Positions 6,559 through 15,115 of a DNA stretch of 44,146 nucleotides are shown here, piece after piece. This stretch comes from Myxococcales bacterium (GTDB lineage Bacteria > Myxococcota_A > UBA9160 > SMWR01), in contig JAOUNA010000006.1 of NCBI GenBank assembly GCA_029881215.1, forward strand, positions 1 through 44,146, written 5' to 3'. How positions within the stretch are numbered: position 1 is the first letter of the stretch; each line of letters begins with the position of its first letter. The translations under genes and the position numbers were made by a program. The notes below the pieces were generated by a model, which had not been told where the DNA came from, searched no databases, and saw only the letters and a program-made list of their open reading frames with translations.

Positions 6559-9093
6559 ATGAACCGCCCGACCCCTCTGCGTCTGCGCAGCGCAATCGCC
6601 GTCGTCTTCGTGGGCTGGGCGGTCTTCGGGCTCGTGGCGTCGGCGACTCTCTTCTTCGCGCAAGACGCCCGCCCCTGGCATCCCTTCGTCGACACGCAGG
6701 TCGGGGCCCACGCGGTAATCGCGCGCCTCGCGCCGTCCGCACTCGGCAGCGCGGCGCAGGTGGGCGATGTGATTCTCGAGGTGAACGGCGCTCCGTACGG
6801 GGAGGTTCTGCAGCGCGGAAGCGGCTGGCTGCGCGCGGGCGTGCGAAATGCGTACCTGCTCGAGAAGCGCGACGGCAGCCGGGTCGTGGCGGCGCTCGCG
6901 CCGGAGCCCATCGGATGGGCGCTCACGCCGCGCGCCCTGCTGCTGCACGGCATGCTGCTGGCGGTTGCGCTGATCTACCTCGTCACGGGCGGCACCGCCT
7001 GGTGGCTGAAGCCCGAGCGCGCCGAGGGATGGGCGCTGCTGCTCTTCTGCTGCACGATGGCGGTGCAGCTCGCCAGCACGATGCCCAGCGACTTGGCTCC
7101 GTGGGGGTGGCAGCGCGCGGCCATCAATGCGCCCCTGATCGGCGCATCCCTCTTCTACCTGTTCACCACCTATCCCATCGAACCGCATTGGGTCGTGCGC
7201 TACCGGCGCGTCCAGCTCGTTCCCTACGCACTCGCGGCGGGGCTCGTCGCCCTCACGTTCTTCGGGTCCGCTCTCGGATTGCCCCGCGGAGCCGGACTCT
7301 GGATTTCCTACTGCTTCTCCCTGGGCTTGCTGATCGTCTCTCTCGCCGTCGTGGCGGTCGAGCGCTCGGGGCAGGGTGAGGGGCCGTTGCGCGACCGCGC
7401 GAGTCTCGTATTCCTGGCTGCGCTGCTCTCCTTCGCTCCCATCCTGGTGTTGTTCCTGGCCGAGTGGATCTTCCGCACGCCGTATCCCCATCAGATCGGG
7501 TTGCTCTGGACCTTCGTATTCCCCGTTTCCATGGGATACGGAATCGTGCGCCGGCAGCTCTTCGAGATCCGCGTCTTCGCGAAGTCGTCGGCGGCTTACG
7601 GTGCCGCGACGCTGGCGATCACCGGCGTGTTCGCCCTCTCCATCACCGCGGCCGATCTCGTGGTCTCGCGCCTGGATATCAGCTTTCGCTGGTTCCAGCT
7701 CACGTTCCTCTTCTTCGCGATCCTGGCTTTCAATCCGCTTCGCAACCGCCTGCAGGCCTTCGTGGACCGCGTGTTCGATCGGGACCGCGAGGCCTACCGC
7801 GTGGCGGTCCGCGAGATCTCGGAGGCGATGGTCTCGATGCTGTCCCTCTCCGAGATCGCGGATCGGATCCTGATCGCGCTGACGGACACCATGGGCGTCG
7901 ACCTCGCGATGGTCATGCTGCTCGACGAAAACGCCAAGAGCCTGCGGCCCGTGGCCTCGAGAGGCGAGTGGTGGGACGAGGCGCTCGCACTCGAGATCGG
8001 TACGGATCACCCGATCTGGAGGCATCTCTGGATGCGGCGCGAGGACTTGTCTCGCATGGATTTCGACGACGAGCCCGATGTCGAGATCCGCGAGGCCTGT
8101 CGCGACGTCTTCGACACGCTCGAAGTCGAGCTTCTGGTGCCGATCCTCTTCGGCGTCGATCTCCTGGGCGTGATCGCCGTCGGGCGCAAGCTCTCCGGCG
8201 ATCGTCTGGGCTGGGACGATCGCACCCTGCTGCGCACCCTCGCCAATCAGAGCTCGATCGCGATCGAAAACGCCAAGGCCTTCGACCAGATCGCCAAGCT
8301 CAACGAGACGCTCGAGGCGCGCGTCGAAGAGCGCACGGCCGAGCTGCGCGAAGCGCAGGTGCAGCTCTCGCAGGCCGAGAAGATGAAGTCTCTCGGTCAG
8401 CTCGTCGCGGGCGTCGCGCACGAGCTGAACAATCCGATCGGATTCGTGCACGCCAATCTCCAGCTGCTCGACGAATTCGTGAAGAAGCTCCTGGATGCCA
8501 AGGACAACGGCGAGGAGACGGAGAAGATCCGCGAGGCGATCAGCAAGCTGTTGATGCGAAGCCGCGAGGGCACCGAGCGGGTCAAGAAGATCGTGCAGGA
8601 TCTCCGCACCTTCTCGCGCGTGGATCAGGCCGACCTCCAGGACAGCGACCTGAACGAAGAGATCGAGCGGGCGCTCACCCTGATGGAGCCCCGCTTCAAG
8701 AGCGGGGTGAGCGTCGAGCGGGACTTCGGCGCGCTGCCGAGCGTGCGCTGCTATGCGGGGCAGCTGAACCAGGTGTTCCTGAATCTGTTGATGAACGCGA
8801 GCGATGCGATGCAGGGACGGGGAACCATTCGCATCCGCACACGCCGACACGGAGACGGCGTGCGCCTCGAATTCAGCGACGATGGTCCCGGCATCCCGCC
8901 CCAGGTGATCGGTCGCATCTTCGATCCCTTCTTCACGACCAAGCCGGTCGGCGTGGGGACGGGGCTCGGCCTCTCGCTCTCCCACAGCATCATCGAGCGG
9001 CACGGCGGAAAGTTCACCGTGGATTCCGAGGCTGGCGTGGGCACGACTTTCGCGATCGACCTGCCGCTCGACGTTCCTCCCGCGGCGCAGTGA
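6559..9093 (+). CDS. membrane sensor histidine kinase (PDZ-like, multi-TM, GAF, HisKA, HATPase)
   Basis: The 844-residue protein begins with a membrane segment and a PDZ-like periplasmic piece (SAAQVGDVILEVNGAPYGE, about 75-100). About eight hydrophobic segments follow (about residues 125-400), then a GAF-like domain (about 435-575), a coiled coil, and the H-box GVAHELNNPIGF with phospho-acceptor His621. The ATPase domain shows the N-box NQVFLNLLMNASDAMQ, DDGPGIPP, the F-box FDPFFTTKPVG and GTGLGLSLS. This architecture autophosphorylates in response to a membrane or small-molecule signal. No response regulator lies nearby, so it is an orphan kinase. Its position 4.5 kb from the pigment locus gives no evidence that it controls it. 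Confidence 0.9.
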   Translation: MNRPTPLRLRSAIAVVFVGWAVFGLVASATLFFAQDARPWHPFVDTQVGAHAVIARLAPSALGSAAQVGDVILEVNGAPYGEVLQRGSGWLRAGVRNAYLLEKRDGSRVVAALAPEPIGWALTPRALLLHGMLLAVALIYLVTGGTAWWLKPERAEGWALLLFCCTMAVQLASTMPSDLAPWGWQRAAINAPLIGASLFYLFTTYPIEPHWVVRYRRVQLVPYALAAGLVALTFFGSALGLPRGAGLWISYCFSLGLLIVSLAVVAVERSGQGEGPLRDRASLVFLAALLSFAPILVLFLAEWIFRTPYPHQIGLLWTFVFPVSMGYGIVRRQLFEIRVFAKSSAAYGAATLAITGVFALSITAADLVVSRLDISFRWFQLTFLFFAILAFNPLRNRLQAFVDRVFDRDREAYRVAVREISEAMVSMLSLSEIADRILIALTDTMGVDLAMVMLLDENAKSLRPVASRGEWWDEALALEIGTDHPIWRHLWMRREDLSRMDFDDEPDVEIREACRDVFDTLEVELLVPILFGVDLLGVIAVGRKLSGDRLGWDDRTLLRTLANQSSIAIENAKAFDQIAKLNETLEARVEERTAELREAQVQLSQAEKMKSLGQLVAGVAHELNNPIGFVHANLQLLDEFVKKLLDAKDNGEETEKIREAISKLLMRSREGTERVKKIVQDLRTFSRVDQADLQDSDLNEEIERALTLMEPRFKSGVSVERDFGALPSVRCYAGQLNQVFLNLLMNASDAMQGRGTIRIRTRRHGDGVRLEFSDDGPGIPPQVIGRIFDPFFTTKPVGVGTGLGLSLSHSIIERHGGKFTVDSEAGVGTTFAIDLPLDVPPAAQ

Positions 9094-9112
9094 GCCGCTC
9101 GCGCCGATCGGT

Positions 9113-9118
9113 TACCCT
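9113..9118 (+). promoter_or_regulatory. -10-like hexamer TACCCT ahead of bioA
   Basis: TACCCT lies 31 nt before the bioA GTG and leaves room for a normal leader with a GGGGGA ribosome site (about 9135-9140). The same hexamer precedes the DAO-family gene and the second ACP gene. I see no convincing -35. Confidence 0.3.
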
Positions 9119-9149
9119 CGCGCGCCAACGAGAAGGGGGAAGTCTCGCC

Positions 9150-10463
9150 GTGTCGTCCGACCCGCGCGACCGCATCGTAGAGCTCGACAAGCGACGAGTG
9201 TGGCACCCGTACACGGCCATGCAGAGCTACCGGGAGCGCGTCGATCCGCTGGTGGTGGCCGAGGCGCACGGCGCGCGGCTCGTCGACACCCGCGGCCGGA
9301 GCTACATCGACGCAAACGCCTCGTGGTGGAGCTGTGCGCTCGGCCACGGCCATCCGAGACTGATCGAGGCCCTGCGGCGCCAGTCCGAGCGGCTGTGCCA
9401 CACGTCGCTGGCGGGCGTGGCGCACGAAGGTGCCTCCGAGCTGGCCGAAGCCATCTGCCGCGTCGCGCCGAGCGGATTGGAGCACGTCTTCTACAGCGAC
9501 AACGGCTCCACGGCGGTCGAGGTGGCGATGAAGCTCGCGCTGCAATACTGGGCGCAGAACGGACGCCCCGAGCGAAAGCGCTTCGCGGCGCTGCAGGAGG
9601 GCTTTCACGGCGAGACCCTCGGCGTGACCGCGCTGGGAGGGCTCGAAGTCTTCCGTCGCCCCTTCGAAGGCGCGCTGCTGGACGTGTTGCGCGTGGCGCC
9701 TCCGCGCAGTGACGACGCGCTGGATGCGGCCTGTGCGGCGCTCGAACGCACGCTCGCGGAGAGCGGGGACTCGCTGGCCGCACTGGTGATGGAGTCGGTG
9801 GTGCAGGGCGCGGCCGGCATGAAGTTCTATGCCCCCGATTTTCTGCGCGCCGCTCGACAGCTCTGCGACCGCCACGACGTCTTCCTCGTGTGCGACGAGG
9901 TGTTCACGGGGTACGGCCGCACCGGCCCGATGTGGGCCTGCGAGCACGCGGGCATTTCGCCCGACATGCTCTGCTCCGCCAAGGGATTCAGCGCCGGCAT
10001 GTTGCCGATGGCGGCCACGCTCACCACGCGGCGCGTCTTCGAGGGATTTCTCGGCGCGGCGGATCGGGCCTTCTATTACGGGCATACCTTCTGCGGCAAT
10101 CCCCTGGGCGCGGCGGTGGCGCGCGAGGTGCTCGCGGTCTTCGAGGAAGAGCGCGTGCTCGAGGCCGCCAAACCGAAGGCCGAGCGCATCGCGCAGTCTT
10201 TCTCCGAAATGGAAGCGCTGCCCGGCGTCGCGCGGCCGCGTGCCATCGGCATGATCGGTGCGCTCGATCTGGGCGCGAGCGCCGATTACCTCGCGGATGC
10301 GGGTTGGCGTGTCTACGAGGAGGCGCGCGCGCGCGGCGCCTACCTGCGGCCCCTGGGAAACGTGGTCTACGTGGCGCCGCCGCTCAACATCCCCGATGCG
10401 GATCTCGAGGAGCTGCTGGCGATCGTGCGCAGCAGCGTCGAGGTGGCGCTCGCCCCGCGCTGA
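9150..10463 (+). CDS. bioA: adenosylmethionine-8-amino-7-oxononanoate aminotransferase
   Basis: BioA transaminates KAPA to DAPA in biotin synthesis, using S-adenosylmethionine as amino donor. The 437-residue product has the BioA hallmark RRVWHPYTAMQSY near its N-terminus, ASWWSCALGHGHP, FYSDNGSTAVEVAMK, QEGFHGETLG, CDEVFTGYGRTG, the PLP lysine in SAKGFSAGMLPM (K278) and GHTFCGNPLGAAVA. GTG 9150 is chosen because a purine-rich GGGGGA lies about 10 nt upstream and the preceding sequence is non-conserved. Other biotin genes are not in the window. Confidence 0.92.
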   Translation: MSSDPRDRIVELDKRRVWHPYTAMQSYRERVDPLVVAEAHGARLVDTRGRSYIDANASWWSCALGHGHPRLIEALRRQSERLCHTSLAGVAHEGASELAEAICRVAPSGLEHVFYSDNGSTAVEVAMKLALQYWAQNGRPERKRFAALQEGFHGETLGVTALGGLEVFRRPFEGALLDVLRVAPPRSDDALDAACAALERTLAESGDSLAALVMESVVQGAAGMKFYAPDFLRAARQLCDRHDVFLVCDEVFTGYGRTGPMWACEHAGISPDMLCSAKGFSAGMLPMAATLTTRRVFEGFLGAADRAFYYGHTFCGNPLGAAVAREVLAVFEEERVLEAAKPKAERIAQSFSEMEALPGVARPRAIGMIGALDLGASADYLADAGWRVYEEARARGAYLRPLGNVVYVAPPLNIPDADLEELLAIVRSSVEVALAPR

Positions 10464-10466
10464 GCG

Positions 10467-10485
10467 CGCGCCGGGCGCCGGCGCG
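10467..10485. terminator. GC-rich hairpin between convergent genes
   Basis: A perfect 8-bp stem with a GCG loop, CGCGCCGG-GCG-CCGGCGCG, sits 4 nt after the bioA stop and before the stop of the convergent PEGA-like gene. It has no T-run, so it could be an attenuating structure rather than a classic intrinsic terminator. Confidence 0.45.
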
Positions 10486-10523
10486 GCCCGCGAGAGGCGG
10501 GTGCGTCGGCCGCGCCGGAGGCG

Positions 10524-10919
10524 TCAGCGCTGGGTGTCCTCGGGAGGCGGTGCTTCGGGATCGTGCTCGGCCTCGAGCGTGAGCTCGCGATCCACGCCGA
10601 CCCGAACCAGCTCCACGCAGACGTTCTCCGGATGCAAGCGGGTCCTGCCGTCCTCGCCGACACGCGGCTCGAGCACGATCAGCTGCGGCTCGTAGCCGGG
10701 CCCCTTCACGTAGATCTGGTGGGGCTCGTCGATGCGCAGCTCGACCGTGTCGGTGCCCGCGTCGAGCGCCTCGCGATCCACATAGATGGTGACGCGCTCG
10801 GGCACGCAATCGAGGGCGATGCGCTGCTTGGCCGCGCAGGCGAGATGCGGCGCGAGCAGCAGCGCCACCCAGATGCCGGCGCGGATTCTGCGCGCGGCGC
10901 AAGCACGCGGGTGCTGCAC
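10524..10919 (-). CDS. secreted protein with PEGA-like domain
   Basis: The 131-residue product starts at GTG 10919 with a good GGGAGGA ribosome site. A TAGCTT -10-like hexamer (10939-10944) lies 19 nt upstream of the start. A signal peptide (RIRAGIWVALLLAPHLACA) is followed by a beta-rich segment, VTIYVDREALDAGTDTVELR and QIYVKGPGYEPQLIVLEP. This resembles PEGA repeats (VxVDGxxL...PGYEP), which are surface or periplasmic carbohydrate/ligand-associated modules. The C28 context (PHLAC) is only a weak lipobox, so cleavage by signal peptidase I is equally possible. The acidic C-terminal tail is disordered. Its function is unknown. Confidence 0.6.
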   Translation of the reverse strand: MQHPRACAARRIRAGIWVALLLAPHLACAAKQRIALDCVPERVTIYVDREALDAGTDTVELRIDEPHQIYVKGPGYEPQLIVLEPRVGEDGRTRLHPENVCVELVRVGVDRELTLEAEHDPEAPPPEDTQR

Positions 10920-11008
10920 GTAGATCCTCCCGACCGCAAAGCTAGCACGCGCCGCGCGCGAGGCCGCTCGCCACGCGCGGCAGCTCCGCTGCGGCGAAGC
11001 GGCGATGC

Positions 11009-11014
11009 TACCCT
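11009..11014 (+). promoter_or_regulatory. -10-like TACCCT, 8 nt before the DAO-family start
   Basis: TACCCT ends 8 nt before GTG 11023, with no ribosome-binding site between. If it is a -10 element, transcription would begin at or next to the start codon (leaderless). It belongs to a recurring arrangement in this window. Confidence 0.4.
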
Positions 11015-11022
11015 GCTCGATC

Positions 11023-12306
11023 GTGACGGAGCGCGCCAATGTCCTGATCGTCGGCGGTGGCATCATCGGCACGAGCGTCGCGTGGGGCCTGGCGCGGCGC
11101 GGCGTGCCGGACGTCGTGGTGGTCGATCTCGACCTTTCCGGCATCTACGCGTCCTCCGAGCTCAACGCCGGCGGTGCGCGCGCCACCTGGTGGCATCCCG
11201 TCAATATCGACAGCTGCCGGGAAACGCTGCATTTCTTCGGCGCGCACCGCGACGAGTTCGGATTCCGGCAACGCGGCTATCTGTGGCTCTACGCCGACCG
11301 CGACCTCTACGCGCGCGCCCTCGACGTGATGCGGCTGCAGAATGACCGGGGCCTGGGCGTCGAGGCATTGCGCGGCGGAGAACTGAGGGAGCGATTTCCG
11401 CTGATCGACCGCAACCTCGACGAGCTCGTGGGCGCGACGTTCTCGCCATCCGATGGCCTGGTCAACCCAAACGCGGTGCGCCAGTGGTATCGGCGCGAGG
11501 CGGCGGGCATGGGGGTGCGCTTCCGCAACCGCCACTACGTCTCCGGGGTGTCCACGGCGCGCGTCGCGGGATCGGGCGGAGCGCTCCGCCGCGTGGCGGA
11601 CGTCGACGTGATCGAGGTGGCCAAGCAAGGCGTCACGGACGATGCGGGCGTGCTCCGCGAGATCCTCGTGACGCACCACGTTCCGCAGGCGGTGCGCTGC
11701 GGCGAATCGCGCATCGCCTGCGACGTGCTCGTCAACTGCCTGGGCGCCTGGTCGCCGATCTTCTCCTCCAAGATCGGAATTTCCGACGTCACCGAACCGG
11801 TGCGCCGCCAGATCTGTCTGGTCGACGTCCGGGCGCGCGACCTCGCGCCCGACGTCTCGCTCGACGCGCTGGGCATGATCGTCGACGCCTCGGATCTGTA
11901 CTTCCATCCGGAGGGCCCGCACGTGCTCGCGGGATATTCGATCCCCGAAGAATCCCCCGGCTTCGACTTCGACTACGACGGAGAGGAATTCTTCGAGCGG
12001 CACGTGTGGCCGCGCCTCGCGCACCGCTGCAGCAGCTTCGATCGCTGCGCGCACGTGCGGGGTTGGTCGGGCCTGTACGCGGTGACGCCGGATCGGAGCG
12101 GCATTGCGGGCGCCGTCGGCGGATTCTCGAATCTCTTTGAAGCGCACTCCTTCACGGGCCGAGGGGTCATGCAGTCCTACGCGGTGGGTCAGGCGCTGGC
12201 GGAGCTGATCACCGATCACGCCTACGGCGCACTCGACCTCGGTCCGCTCACGCGTCAGCGCTTCGAGGACCCCGGGCGCTGGGTCCGCGAGGAGCTGCAT
12301 ATTTGA
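11023..12306 (+). CDS. FAD-dependent oxidoreductase, DAO (sarcosine oxidase/D-amino acid dehydrogenase) family
   Basis: The 427-residue flavoprotein begins with a Rossmann dinucleotide fold (VLIVGGGIIGTSVAWGLARRG, then an acidic strand end VVDLD). It ends with the DAO-type C-terminal motif GGFSNLFEAHSFTGRGVMQS, where the flavin is closed in. SSELNAGGARATWWHP near residue 45 is the loop that often carries or neighbours the covalent-flavin site. Such enzymes oxidise amino or N-methyl amino acids, or glycerol-3-phosphate-like substrates; the substrate here is unknown. GTG 11023 gives a compact start just before the Rossmann strand; ATG 11005 is an alternative. The 3' end overlaps the convergent SRPBCC gene by 59 bases. 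Confidence 0.85.
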   Translation: MTERANVLIVGGGIIGTSVAWGLARRGVPDVVVVDLDLSGIYASSELNAGGARATWWHPVNIDSCRETLHFFGAHRDEFGFRQRGYLWLYADRDLYARALDVMRLQNDRGLGVEALRGGELRERFPLIDRNLDELVGATFSPSDGLVNPNAVRQWYRREAAGMGVRFRNRHYVSGVSTARVAGSGGALRRVADVDVIEVAKQGVTDDAGVLREILVTHHVPQAVRCGESRIACDVLVNCLGAWSPIFSSKIGISDVTEPVRRQICLVDVRARDLAPDVSLDALGMIVDASDLYFHPEGPHVLAGYSIPEESPGFDFDYDGEEFFERHVWPRLAHRCSSFDRCAHVRGWSGLYAVTPDRSGIAGAVGGFSNLFEAHSFTGRGVMQSYAVGQALAELITDHAYGALDLGPLTRQRFEDPGRWVREELHI

Positions 12307-12805
12307 TGGGGCGTGCGGGGCCGGGATCGGCCGCGCGTCCGCTGGACGGCCGCGCGGCCGTGCCGGTCGGAGATTCGCACCAGCGTTGCAGCGCGCGCAG
12401 CGTCTGGTCGATCAGATCCGCGGCCAGCTTGCGCACGTCGAAGCGGTCGAGCGTTCCGCCCACCACCGGCACCGCATTCGAGGTGGTGAATCGCAGCGAA
12501 ACGTGGGTGCGCTCTGGATCTTCGCCGTCGGAGGTGAGGATGCAGGTCGCGTCGAAACGAAAGAGTCCCAGAGAGACCTCCGAGCGCAGCCGGCTCTCGG
12601 AGATCACCTCCGTGGGTCGGATGCAAAGATCCACCGGAACGGAGCCCAGGCGGAAGCGCCAGTGCGTCGCACGCGCGGAGCCGTTCGTGTCCTGCAGGGC
12701 CAGGAAGCGCTCGTCCCAGCGCAGCATCTCCTGCGGACGGGTCAGCGCGCGCCAGACGCGCTCGCGCGTCGCTCCGATGACCGTAGCCATGGAGACGGTG
12801 ATCAC
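12248..12805 (-). CDS. SRPBCC/START-like domain protein
   Basis: The 185-residue product has the ligand-binding SRPBCC pattern: VIGATRERVWRALTRPQEMLRWDE at the N-terminus, a central beta-sheet region (HWRFRLGSVPVDLCIRPTEV) and a long C-terminal helix (DRFDVRKLAADLIDQTLRALQRW). Members bind hydrophobic ligands or act as cyclases, but no catalytic residues can be assigned. The last about 40 residues are Pro/Ala/Arg-rich and overlap the convergent DAO-family gene. GTG 12805 is the most likely start; ATG 12790 is possible. Confidence 0.7.
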   Translation of the reverse strand: MITVSMATVIGATRERVWRALTRPQEMLRWDERFLALQDTNGSARATHWRFRLGSVPVDLCIRPTEVISESRLRSEVSLGLFRFDATCILTSDGEDPERTHVSLRFTTSNAVPVVGGTLDRFDVRKLAADLIDQTLRALQRWCESPTGTAARPSSGRAADPGPARPIKYAAPRGPSARGPRSADA

Positions 12806-13104
12806 GAGGCTGGGTGCTCCCCCACCACGATCCTGAGCATGGGCGGCAATCGGGGGGTTGGCAACCCGTACACCTCCTCGCGTCGGGCGCGCGAGTCGCC
12901 AGGCGCGTCCGGGCGGGCCGCGGGAGCGTGTCGCCGCGCGCCGATGCGCGCCCCCCGCGGCCGGATCTCCGATCGCCCCGTTCGGGCCCTCGCCGCGCGG
13001 GCGCAGCGCCCGGCCTGCCGGACGTCGAATTCGACTCAGGAGACCGCTGCATTCGCCCGATCCGGGGGGTGCACCGCTCCGGATCCGGCCGGGTACGCGG
13101 GCCG
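12806..13104. other. intergenic region without a recognised gene
   Basis: This is a 299-base divergent gap between the SRPBCC and pilin genes. It is very GC-rich, with a small inverted repeat (GGTTGGCAACC, about 12856-12866). I see no convincing coding frame, RNA gene or strong promoter in it. Confidence 0.5.
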
Positions 13105-13572
13105 GTGCCACGGTTCTGCCTGGCGAGGGTCCATCTGCGCGCGCGCGGCTTCACGCGGGCCGAGTTGGTGATCGTGGTCGGGATCATCGGGCTGCTCGCC
13201 GCCATCGCGATTCCCAGCTTCGTCCGCTACCGGATGCGCGCCACGACCGCCGAGGCGGTCACGAATCTCCAGGCGATCTTCGAAGAGCGAGGCGGTCTAC
13301 TTCGCGGAGTTCGGCGCCTACGTGGGCGTTTCGTCGCCGGTTCCCGCCACCCTTCCGGCACGGCGGAGGCCTCCGCGGATATCGATGCGGACGGCGCGCC
13401 GAGCTTCTTCGCCTACGTATCGCCGGCGCGCGGCCAGCTCACCGGCCTGGATGGCCCGCTCCCGGGCACCTCGTGCGCTGGGACGGGCGTCTTCGACCCG
13501 GCCAGCGGCGCGAAGAACGCGACGCACACCCCGGGGCCGTGTGACGCGGGCTCCGGGAAGATCGAGTTCTGA
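13105..13572 (+). pseudogene. type IV prepilin-like protein with two apparent compensating frameshifts
   Basis: A class III prepilin signature is clear: a basic leader ending in Gly, then FTRAELVIVVGIIGLLAAIAIPSFVRY, with Phe at +1 and the conserved Glu at +5. After TNLQAIFEER (about 13288) the frame reads GGLLRGVRRLRGRF, unlike any pilin. The +1 frame there reads EAVYFAEFGAYVGVSSPVPATLP, exactly what pilins show at this place. Near 13355 the original frame becomes pilin-like again (GTAEASADIDADGAPSFFAYVS) and runs to the stop, with a Cys pair in the C-terminal loop. An extra base near 13288 and a missing base near 13350-13356 would restore one 155-residue pilin. This is either a sequence error pair or a damaged gene. 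The GTG start is tentative. Confidence 0.65.
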
Positions 13573-13586
13573 GCGCACCCCCGTGC

Positions 13587-13602
13587 AGCGGGGCGCCCCG
13601 CT
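13587..13602. terminator. palindromic hairpin between convergent pilin and membrane-protein genes
   Basis: AGCGGGGCGCCCCGCT is a perfect 16-base palindrome in the 28-base gap between two convergent stops, overlapping the stop of the minus-strand gene. It could serve as a bidirectional terminator. It lacks a T-tract. Confidence 0.4.
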
Positions 13603-14320
13603 ACCTGGCGCGGGAGCGCAGCGCGTCGCGGTGGCGCTGGATGTAGTCGAGCGACGCGCGGCCCCGCGCGGTGTTCTCGGCCGGAAAGATCCTCGACCAC
13701 AGGCGATCGAACAGGCCGTCGTGGTAGTAGTAGCGGAACCAGGTCTTGCGCACGAAGAACTCGACCACGGTGATGCCGATCATGCAGGCATAGATCAGGC
13801 CGCCGCTGGTCGCCCGCCACCAATCGGGCAGATCGGCGACCGCCAGCGCCGCAATCATCAGGGCGCTCGCCGCGAAGAAGGCGACCCAGACCCCGGTGAC
13901 CTTGCGGCAATACGAGCGGATGAAGAGAGGGATTGCGGGCACCAGATAGCGCGCGCCGCGCTCGATGAGCGAGTCGGGGGCGCGCAGGCTGGACGCGAAG
14001 ATTCCGGCGAGCGTCAGATAGACGAGCGCCGGCACGAGGCGCAGGTAGATCTGCTCGTTCGTGACCGCCGCGAGCATGAGCAGCACGGGGAAGCCCAGCA
14101 CCGGCGCGGCCTCGAGCGCGACCGCGCGCACCGACGTGCGACCGGGCAGGGCGAGGGAGAGTGCCGCGAGCCCCGCCAGCGCCGAGGCCACCGCGCGCAC
14201 GCCGAAGCGCTCGAGAACGGCATCGAGGACGTACGGGTAGGCAATGATCGCGGTTCCGATCGCGAGGGCGATCCCAGAGACCACCAGCCAGTTGCGCGCG
14301 CGCTCAGCCGAGGGAGGCAT
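13601..14320 (-). CDS. COG4648-like membrane protein of aryl-polyene loci (copy 1)
   Basis: The 239-residue protein has about six hydrophobic segments, followed by the motif FIRSYCRKVTGVWVAFF (about residues 130-147), two more segments, and a basic cytoplasmic tail with FVRKTWFRYYYHDG and FPAENTARGRASLDYI. This is the pattern of the COG4648 predicted membrane protein commonly found in APE gene clusters. Its role there is unproven; support of glycolipid transfer or export at the inner membrane is a guess. It has a clear paralogue at 35313-36044 sharing YCRKVT, VRK.WFR and FPAE.TA. It is the last gene of the minus-strand operon that starts at 20094. Confidence 0.75.
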   Translation of the reverse strand: MPPSAERARNWLVVSGIALAIGTAIIAYPYVLDAVLERFGVRAVASALAGLAALSLALPGRTSVRAVALEAAPVLGFPVLLMLAAVTNEQIYLRLVPALVYLTLAGIFASSLRAPDSLIERGARYLVPAIPLFIRSYCRKVTGVWVAFFAASALMIAALAVADLPDWWRATSGGLIYACMIGITVVEFFVRKTWFRYYYHDGLFDRLWSRIFPAENTARGRASLDYIQRHRDALRSRAR

Positions 14321-14362
14321 CGCACCGCCTCGCAGCCTTGCCCCCGCGCGGCGGTCGAGGGC

Positions 14363-15115
14363 TCACAGCAGGCCGCCGTTCACCGACAGAACCTGAGCCG
14401 TGATGTAGGACGCGCCCTCGGAGAACAGGAAGGAAACGGCGGACGCGACATCCTCGGGTGTCCCGAGCCGGCGCAGGGGCACGCCCGCCGCCAGGGCCGT
14501 GCGATCCGCGCCCTCGAGCATCTCGGTGTCGATCCATCCGGGGGCCACGCAGTTCACCGTGACCTGTCGTTTGGCGAGCTCCAGCGCCAGCGACTTGGTG
14601 GCGGCGATGATGCCCGCTTTGGATGCCGCGTAGTTCACCTGCCCGCGGTTGCCCGTGATTCCGGCCAGCGAAGAGAGGGTCACGATGCGCCCTCCGCTGC
14701 GCAGCCGCAGCATCGGAAGCACGAGCAATCGGAGGACGTTGTAGAAGCCGTCGAGGTTCGTGCGCAGAACCCGATCCCAGGCCTGCTCGGAGAGACCGGG
14801 GAAGGGCCCGTCCTGGTGGATGCCGGCGTTGAGCACCACGCCCCAGTAGGCACCGTGGGCATCGACGTCGGCTCCGATCGCATCCGCGCAGGCCTGGCGA
14901 TCGGCCAGGTCGAAGCTGAGCAGAGAGGCGCGACGTCCGATCGCCGCAACTTCGGCGGCGGTCTCGCCGGCCTCTGCCTTCCCTCGCAGATAGGAGAGCG
15001 CCAGATCGTAGCCATCGCGCGCCAGCGCGATGGCGATGGCGCGCCCGATTCCGCGGCTCGCACCCGTGACGAGCACGCGGCGCGGTGCCGCGCCGGCTTC
15101 CACCTTGCCAGTCAT
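14363..15115 (-). CDS. 3-oxoacyl-ACP reductase (FabG/ApeQ-like SDR)
   Basis: The 250-residue short-chain dehydrogenase has VLVTGASRGIGRAIAIALA (NADPH-binding), NAGIHQDGPF, the catalytic Ser in TLSSLAGITG, Tyr and Lys in NYAASKAG, and a C-terminal VNGGLL as in FabG. It would reduce beta-ketoacyl-ACP intermediates during polyene chain growth, the ApeQ role. The start is ATG 15115, overlapping the dehydratase stop as ATGA, so expression is coupled. The neighbouring genes supply the dehydration step. Confidence 0.9.
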   Translation of the reverse strand: MTGKVEAGAAPRRVLVTGASRGIGRAIAIALARDGYDLALSYLRGKAEAGETAAEVAAIGRRASLLSFDLADRQACADAIGADVDAHGAYWGVVLNAGIHQDGPFPGLSEQAWDRVLRTNLDGFYNVLRLLVLPMLRLRSGGRIVTLSSLAGITGNRGQVNYAASKAGIIAATKSLALELAKRQVTVNCVAPGWIDTEMLEGADRTALAAGVPLRRLGTPEDVASAVSFLFSEGASYITAQVLSVNGGLL

